Source: Syntrophus sp. (in: bacteria) (GTDB lineage: Bacteria > Desulfobacterota > Syntrophia > Syntrophales > UBA8958). Taken from it: a stretch of 10,667 nt of DNA. The position numbers were made by a program, and so were the translations under genes. This document shows, in pieces, positions 6,173 through 10,667 of the stretch (within the stretch, counting starts at the first letter, position 1; each line of letters opens with the position of its first letter). The notes under the pieces were generated by a model. The model had not been told where the DNA came from and did no database searches. It saw only the letters and a program-made list of their open reading frames with translations. The stretch covers positions 1 through 10,667 of the forward strand of contig DMAT01000263.1 of assembly GCA_003451635.1 (NCBI GenBank), read 5' to 3'.

Positions 6173-7280
6173 TTATCCGACAACCTGTGAATTCGCCAGC
6201 AGGTATGATTCAATGAAGTCATCAATGTCGCCGTCCAGGACCCTCGTGGCATTTCCGACTTCCAGATTTGTCCGGTGGTCCTTGATCATTTTGTAAGGGT
6301 GAAGGACATAGGAACGGATCTGACTGCCCCAGGCGATGTCTTTCTTCGTCCTGTTGACTTCATCCTTTTTTTCATTTTGTTCCTGAAGTTTCATTTCATA
6401 AATCCGCGATTTCAGATACTTCATCGCCATAGCTTTGTTCTTGTGCTGGGATCTCTCATTCTGGCACTGGACCACAATGCCCGTCGGAAGGTGGGTGAGC
6501 CTGACCGCAGAGTCGGTTTTATTCACATGCTGCCCACCGGCCCCCGAGGACCGGTAGGTATCGACCCGCAGATCCTTTTCGTCGATATCCACCACGATGC
6601 CGTCATCAACTTCCGGGTAGACAAAGACGGATGCGAAAGACGTATGCCTCCGGGCGCCGGCGTCAAAGGGTGAAATGCGGACCAAACGGTGAATACCCAC
6701 CTCCGCCTTGGCATAACCGTATGCGTAGTCTCCTTCAATGGTCACGGTAACGCTTTTGACGCCGGCCTCATCCCCGGGGAGATAATCAATGATCGTTGCC
6801 TTGAAACCTTTTCTCTCCACCCAGCGGAGATACATCCTCAGGAGTATCTCCGTCCAGTCCTGGGCTTCCGTTCCCCCCGCCCCGGCGTGAATGGACATAA
6901 TGGCATGCAGATGGTCCTCCGGCGCGCCGAGCATGAGGCGCAATTCCTCTTTACGGATTACCTTCTCCAGCTTCTGCAGATCCCGCCCGACATCATCACG
7001 GGCCTCTTCATCGCCCTCCTCCATCGCCATTTCATAGAGCAGCGCCAGATCATCGTATTGCCGCATCTGTATTTGCCAATGCTCAACCGCGTCTTTGAGT
7101 TTTGTCTGCTTTTTAAGAACCTCAGAAGCCTTTTCCGGATCTGCCCAAAAGTCCTCCCGGGAGGCTGTTATGTCCAGTTCTCTGATTGTTTCTTCTTTTG
7201 CGGCGATGTCAAAGACATTCCCCGAGATGGTTCAATCGTTTACGCAAATCAACTATGCTTTCATGGATTCCTTCAATCAT
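6173..7280 (-). CDS. prfB: Peptide chain release factor 2 (RF2), expressed by programmed +1 frameshift
   Basis: RF2 recognises UGA and UAA in the ribosomal A site and triggers peptide release. The zero-frame starts at ATG 7278-7280 with AGGAGG 7 bases upstream, reads 23 codons (MIEGIHESIV ... HLGECL) and meets an in-frame TGA at 7209-7211 within CTTTGAC. A +1 shift there makes the next codon GAC (7208-7210) and opens the remaining 345 codons, giving a product of about 368 residues against 365 in E. coli. In that numbering the stop-codon-recognition SPF is at 203-205 and the catalytic GGQ at 248-250, nearly the E. coli positions. A conceptual translation from the later in-frame ATG at 7064-7066 would miss the first 71 residues. 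The start overlaps the end of lnt by 8 bp, and the ribosome binding site is encoded in lnt's last codons. Low RF2 slows reading of the TGA and favours the shift, so the gene regulates itself. Confidence 0.96.
7208..7223 (-). promoter_or_regulatory. prfB programmed +1 frameshift site (CTTTGAC with upstream SD-like GGGGA)
   Basis: On the minus strand the sequence reads CTC GGG GAA TGT CTT TGA C. CTT TGA C is the classic slippery leucine codon followed by the regulatory stop. The Shine-Dalgarno-like stimulator is GGGG(A) at 7219-7223, 4-5 bases before CTT; E. coli has AGGGGG just 3 bases before CTT. The stimulator here therefore seems weaker or differently spaced. The continuity of RF2 homology across this site supports the recoding. 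Confidence 0.9.
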
Positions 7281-8832
7281 GTCTCTTCCTCCTGATGGTT
7301 ATTACTGTTGACAATATAATTAATGACATAATGCATATATAAGCAAATACATCTCCGTAAGCTGAATAGAAAGTGCGTCCTTTGTTGATGTGGACGTTAC
7401 CGTCAAGAAAGGCCTTTTTAAATAATGCCGATGTGCTTGTCATTTTTCCTGTAGCGTCGATAAAGGCACTGATTCCCGTATTGGCTGCCCGAACCACATC
7501 GAGGCGATTCTCCACGGCGCGGAAAACCGTCATGGAAAGATGCTGATAGGGCGCTGAGGTTTGGCCGAACCAGGCGTCATTGGTCAGATTGACGAGAAAA
7601 TCCGCACCTTCCTGCTTATAAGTCCTCGCTGCCCCAGGAAAAATGCCTTCATAGCAGATCAGTACCCCGACCCGGTAGGGTCCGAACGTCAGAGGGCGGT
7701 AGCCCGGTCCGGTTCCAAAATCCCCTATCCCTTCCACCAACTTATTGATGAAAGGGAAAAATCGCCGCAGGGGGACATATTCCCCGTAGGGAACCAGATG
7801 AACCTTGTCGTACCTCCCCATGATCGTCCCTTCCGGTGAAAGGAGGAAGGCGCTGTTGAACAAAGTGCTGTTCTTTTCCTGCCGGTCATAGGTCGGGCTG
7901 CCGAATAGTAGCCAGGACTTGGATTGTTTTACGAATCCGACAACTACTCGTTGTAGATCGTTGACATCCTGAAAGAAGGCAGGAAACGCCGTTTCCGGCC
8001 ATACGACCAGATCCGGTGTGGATAGCTTCTCCGGCATGGAAAGGGCGGTGTGGATTTCCACCGTTTCCCGCTGATATTGAGGGTTCCACTTGACACTCTG
8101 GTCGATGTTGCCCTGGGCGATCCTTACGGCGACTTTCGGGGCCGTCGTCATCTGTCTGGAGATCTCCTGGATACGAAAGATACCGTAACCGTAAACCATC
8201 AAAAAAAGCCCGACCAAAACCAGAATCTTGGCAAGAATTATCTTTTTTGCGCCGGGAACAAACAGGACCTCATAGATAATGGCATTGACCAGAACGATGA
8301 AAAAAGTCACACCATAGACGCCGGTAATGTCCGCAATCTGAATAAGGGGCAACTGGAGATACTGGGAATACCCAAGGTTTTCCCAGGGGAAACCGGTTAA
8401 AAGGTGAGATCTGGCATATTCCAGGCAGGTCCAGAGTAGCGGCGCCCCTATCCATAAAGGAACTTCTTTCTTTCGTAAATAGACAACGGCGGCGGCAAAT
8501 AGCCCCGTGTAGAGACTTAGATAGGCCGACAACAGGAGCATCGCAACAATTCCGACGGGATATGGCAGATAACCGTAATTGACGACCACATGGGTGATCC
8601 AGTACATAATCCCCACTTGCGCGGTCAAGCCGGTAACGAGACCCAGTAACAAACCTTGGGTGAGCGTCTTTTCCCCCCGCAGGGCATAAAACAGCGGCAC
8701 CAGACTCAGCCAGGCAAGGAGGCCCGTCCCGAATTTCGGAAAGGATAGGATCAGCAGCCATCCAGATCCCAGGGCCAGCATGAGATCGTTAATTTCAAGT
8801 ATCCTGAAATTAATCTTATTCTTCGGGCTCAA
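7273..8832 (-). CDS. lnt: Apolipoprotein N-acyltransferase
   Basis: An inner-membrane enzyme of 519 residues (E. coli 512) that transfers an acyl chain from phospholipid to the N-terminal cysteine of lipoproteins, the last maturation step before many are sent to the outer membrane. About six hydrophobic segments occupy residues 18-215, a periplasmic nitrilase-like domain spans about 230-485, and a final membrane helix lies near 492-511. The catalytic triad is recognisable: Glu280 in VVWPETAFP, Lys343 in DKVHLVPYGEY and Cys393 in LICYEGIFPG. The start is TTG at 8830-8832, supported by AAGGGG 6 bases upstream. The first internal ATG (codon 18) has no ribosome binding site and would cut into the first membrane segment. 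The start overlaps the end of corC by 17 bp and the end overlaps prfB by 8 bp, so all three are probably translated from one mRNA. The corC-lnt pairing matches ybeX-lnt of E. coli. Confidence 0.96.
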   Translation of the reverse strand: MSPKNKINFRILEINDLMLALGSGWLLILSFPKFGTGLLAWLSLVPLFYALRGEKTLTQGLLLGLVTGLTAQVGIMYWITHVVVNYGYLPYPVGIVAMLLLSAYLSLYTGLFAAAVVYLRKKEVPLWIGAPLLWTCLEYARSHLLTGFPWENLGYSQYLQLPLIQIADITGVYGVTFFIVLVNAIIYEVLFVPGAKKIILAKILVLVGLFLMVYGYGIFRIQEISRQMTTAPKVAVRIAQGNIDQSVKWNPQYQRETVEIHTALSMPEKLSTPDLVVWPETAFPAFFQDVNDLQRVVVGFVKQSKSWLLFGSPTYDRQEKNSTLFNSAFLLSPEGTIMGRYDKVHLVPYGEYVPLRRFFPFINKLVEGIGDFGTGPGYRPLTFGPYRVGVLICYEGIFPGAARTYKQEGADFLVNLTNDAWFGQTSAPYQHLSMTVFRAVENRLDVVRAANTGISAFIDATGKMTSTSALFKKAFLDGNVHINKGRTFYSAYGDVFAYICIMSLIILSTVITIRRKRHD

Positions 8833-9664
8833 GCTGATCCCCTTCGGATATTTCCGGTTTTCTGCGCATCCGTACTTTTTTTATCGTCCGTTCGTCCGCC
8901 GCAGCGATGAACATTTCAAAATCATCCACAGTCACCGTTTCATCCGTGGCCGGTATCCTCTTGATCGCGTTTAGGATAAGTCCCCCCAGGGTCTCATATT
9001 TCCCCTCCCCGAACGTAACGCCGAAGTGCTCCTCAAGCTCTTCAATTTCCACCCTTCCGTCTACCAGTGTATATCCGTCCGGCTGATCAACGATCCCCAA
9101 ATCCTCGGTGTCATGCTCATCGTGAATCTCTCCGACAATCTCCTCGATCAGATCTTCCAGGGTCACCAGGCCGGATGTTCCTCCATATTCATCAATGACA
9201 ATGGCCATATGATACTTTTTCTGTTTGAGCTCATGGAGGAGTTGACTGATATTTTTTGTTTCGGGAATATAGTAGGGCTTACGTAATATTGATAGAAAAT
9301 CTTTTCCCGTAACCGGTTTGGACCAGAATTTGAGAAGATCCTTCACATTGACCACACCGATGATATGATCGATGTTTTCCCGATAAACAGGCATGCGGGT
9401 ATGGCCGTGTCGGCAAATGAGTTCCATAATTTCCTCGATCTTCGACCCGGCGCTTATTGCCACGATTTGAGTCCTGGGGATCATAACCTCGCGGGCGATG
9501 GTATCCCTGAATTCAAGGATGCTCTGAATCATCTCCCCTGACTGAGGATCGATCAGGCCTTCCTCTTCACCGGCGTCAATGATGGCCTGAATTTCGTCCT
9601 CCAGGCGCGAGGCGTCGCGTTCTTTAAACAATTTTTTCATCAGGGATAACAGACTTATTCCCAC
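8816..9664 (-). CDS. corC: CorC/HlyC-family protein (CBS pair plus transporter-associated domain)
   Basis: A cytoplasmic protein of the CorC/YbeX group with no membrane domain. A short acidic helical N-terminus contains EGLIDPQSGEMIQSILEF, typical of the region before the CBS pair. Two CBS domains follow (about 66-120 with VMIPRTQIV and GVVNVKDLL; about 131-187 with IVIDEYGGTSGLVTLEDLIEE), then a CorC_HlyC domain (about 200-278); numbering counts from the GTG at 9685. CBS pairs usually bind adenosine nucleotides. The family is linked to Mg/Co efflux, and YbeX to ribosome and RNA metabolism, but the exact role is unsettled. Two starts are possible: GTG at 9685, 3 bases after the radical SAM stop, or GTG at 9664, which has AAGGAG 9 bases upstream; I prefer 9664 (282 residues). 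It lies directly before lnt, overlapping it by 17 bp. Confidence 0.92.
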   Translation of the reverse strand: MGISLLSLMKKLFKERDASRLEDEIQAIIDAGEEEGLIDPQSGEMIQSILEFRDTIAREVMIPRTQIVAISAGSKIEEIMELICRHGHTRMPVYRENIDHIIGVVNVKDLLKFWSKPVTGKDFLSILRKPYYIPETKNISQLLHELKQKKYHMAIVIDEYGGTSGLVTLEDLIEEIVGEIHDEHDTEDLGIVDQPDGYTLVDGRVEIEELEEHFGVTFGEGKYETLGGLILNAIKRIPATDETVTVDDFEMFIAAADERTIKKVRMRRKPEISEGDQLEPEE

Positions 9665-9688
9665 TTCCCCCGGCTCCTTAGGCACTAA

Positions 9689-10561
9689 CTATAATCCCCG
9701 CGCATACTCGGGTCTTAATATTTCCTGATTGCCCGTGGCAATCACCTTTTGGATCAAGGCTACGGTTTTTTCTTTCTCTTCCGGTAATCTGGCGCGGACG
9801 GGCAGGTAGTTCGAGGCGTGATTGGAAGTGAAGAAACAATTTGTAAATCGGGACTGACCGATCATGATCCCCAGTTCGTTAAGAAAACCGAAGGTATCGG
9901 GAAGGATAAACCGGCCCGCCTCATGATCTTCATAAAGGGTTGTCCCGGGGACAAGCATCAATGTGAGGGCCCCCGCATAATCAGGATCGATATCCGTCAG
10001 AATTCGGGCCGTATCTGCGGCATGGGCGCTACTCTTCTCGGCGCCTCCCAGACCCAGGATAACGGTTGCAGACAAGTTAATATCCGCCTCCTTGACCCGG
10101 CGTCCCGCCTCAACGGTCTGCTCATAAGTTACCCCCTTCCGGATGTCCCTGAGAACTTCGGCATTGCCGCTCTCTACGCCGAGATAGATGATGCCAAGCC
10201 CTAAATCACGCAATTCACGAAGCTCTGCAAGGGATTTTCTGAGGATGCTCTTGGCGTTGCCATAAAGCCCGATCCTCTTTACGCCCCGGACATGCTTGCC
10301 CAAAAGCCCAAGGATCTCTACCAGCCGTTTCTGGGGGATGATCAACGCGTCGCCGTCGCAAAGGAAAATCTTGTCCACCCGGCGATACCGGCCGGCTTCG
10401 AGAATATCTTCGGTTATTTCCTCGGTGGTTTTGATCCGGAATTTTTTTTCTTTATACGTCGGACAGAAGGTACACCGATTATGGGAACATCCGACGGTGA
10501 CCTGCAGAAGCAGGCTGTAGGCCTCACTGGGTGGCCTGATAATGATTCCTTCGTACTTCAT
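9689..10561 (-). CDS. Radical SAM protein with a CX4CX2C cluster motif
   Basis: A 290-residue radical S-adenosylmethionine enzyme of unassigned reaction. The [4Fe-4S] motif is GCSHNRCTFC with Cys25, Cys30 and Cys33, a CX4CX2C spacing rather than the common CX3CX2C. It is followed by a conserved-looking basic stretch (YKEKKFRI). FLCDGDAL (about 66-73) occupies the place of the SAM-binding GGE motif, and LGVESGN is the Elp3/MiaB/HemN-type motif further on. No N-terminal B12-binding domain, TRAM domain or extra cluster motif is visible, so it is a minimal barrel close to the COG1032 type. Such proteins are often annotated as generic radical SAM or HemN-like; I would not assign a substrate. The ATG has AAGGA only 2 bases upstream, which is too close, so initiation may be weak or the true start may differ. 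The gene leads a minus-strand run with corC and lnt and starts 10 bases after a tRNA terminator. Confidence 0.87.
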   Translation of the reverse strand: MKYEGIIIRPPSEAYSLLLQVTVGCSHNRCTFCPTYKEKKFRIKTTEEITEDILEAGRYRRVDKIFLCDGDALIIPQKRLVEILGLLGKHVRGVKRIGLYGNAKSILRKSLAELRELRDLGLGIIYLGVESGNAEVLRDIRKGVTYEQTVEAGRRVKEADINLSATVILGLGGAEKSSAHAADTARILTDIDPDYAGALTLMLVPGTTLYEDHEAGRFILPDTFGFLNELGIMIGQSRFTNCFFTSNHASNYLPVRARLPEEKEKTVALIQKVIATGNQEILRPEYARGL

Positions 10562-10570
10562 AATCCTTAT

Positions 10571-10607
10571 AAAATAAAAAAGGGGTTAACCGTATCGGCC
10601 AACCCCT
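10571..10607 (-). terminator. Intrinsic terminator after tRNA-Asp
   Basis: On the minus strand AGGGGTT (10601-10607) pairs with AACCCCT (10581-10587), with a 3-bp upper stem (CCG/CGG) above a 2-by-2 mismatch and a TAT loop. It is followed by a T-rich tract (plus strand AAAATAAAAA at 10571-10580). The hairpin starts 8 bases after the tRNA CCA. It ends only 9 bases before the radical SAM start codon, leaving no separate room for a promoter for that gene. Confidence 0.85.
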
Positions 10608-10615
10608 GAAGTATT

Positions 10616-10667
10616 TGGCGGGGCCGAAGGGACTCGAACCCTCGCCCTCCGGCGTGACAGGCCGGCG
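10616..10667 (-). tRNA. tRNA-Asp (GTC), 5' part cut off by the window edge
   Basis: Read on the minus strand, the anticodon stem CCGGC/GCCGG encloses the loop CTGTCAC with anticodon GTC. The variable loop AGGGC, T arm (GAGGG, TTCGAGT, CCCTT), acceptor strand CGGCCCC, discriminator G and encoded CCA follow. Discriminator G and GTC fit aspartate. The acceptor 5' strand and D arm lie outside the window. Confidence 0.95.

Noticed and set aside
6173..7066. prfB as a 297-residue protein starting at the internal ATG
   Set aside because: The RF2 reading continues upstream of that ATG to the CTTTGAC recoding site and a strongly supported start at 7280; the length then matches RF2.
6689..7342. Plus-strand open frame of 217 codons opposite prfB and the end of lnt
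   Set aside because: It covers the 5' part of prfB only because that gene changes frame; the minus strand reads as RF2 and Lnt with full motif sets.
1..10667. Genomic island or integrated element between two tRNA genes
   Set aside because: There is no integrase, transposase, direct repeat of a tRNA 3' end or foreign cargo. The genes are housekeeping in type and base composition looks even across the window.

Overview
This looks like an ordinary chromosomal stretch from a Gram-negative bacterium of roughly even GC content. The signs of an outer-membrane cell plan are an apolipoprotein N-acyltransferase (Lnt), a CorC-type CBS protein encoded just before it, and an MltD-like murein transglycosylase with a signal peptide. 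Gene content and order (radical SAM, corC, lnt, prfB, and a YheT-like hydrolase followed by a Nudix protein with a split box) remind me of Desulfobacterota such as the Syntrophia. That placement is inference from memory, not a search result.

Layout. The left edge (1-52) is the 3' part of a tRNA with anticodon CAT, followed by its intrinsic terminator. A tightly packed plus-strand run follows: a YheT-family alpha/beta hydrolase (141-1112), a NudL-like Nudix hydrolase (1109-1978, 4-bp overlap) and a HAD phosphatase (1979-2665, no gap). After a 74-bp gap containing a small inverted repeat and a good ribosome binding site comes a phosphomannomutase/phosphoglucomutase (2740-4107). It converges, with only 10 bp between stop codons, on a minus-strand block. 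Read from right to left, that block is tRNA-Asp (right edge, partial), its terminator, a radical SAM protein (9689-10561), corC (8816-9664), lnt (7273-8832), prfB (6173-7280, spanning a programmed +1 frameshift) and an MltD-like LysM lytic transglycosylase (4118-6076).

How the genes fit together. The minus-strand block is mostly envelope maintenance and translation. Lnt finishes lipoprotein acylation, CorC accompanies it as in many proteobacteria, the transglycosylase remodels peptidoglycan, and RF2 terminates translation at UGA/UAA. Overlapping starts (corC/lnt 17 bp, lnt/prfB 8 bp) suggest one transcript with translational coupling. The plus-strand trio encodes three small-molecule hydrolases (ester or acyl, nucleoside diphosphate derivative, phosphate monoester) whose shared substrate, if any, cannot be read from sequence. 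The PMM/PGM supplies sugar-1-phosphates for surface polysaccharide.

I found no CRISPR array, insertion sequence, phage gene, toxin-antitoxin pair or defence system. All gaps between genes are shorter than 100 bases. The most informative points are the prfB recoding site, the Nudix box interrupted by about 37 residues, the CX4CX2C cluster motif of the radical SAM protein, and a hexanucleotide tandem repeat inside the transglycosylase gene.
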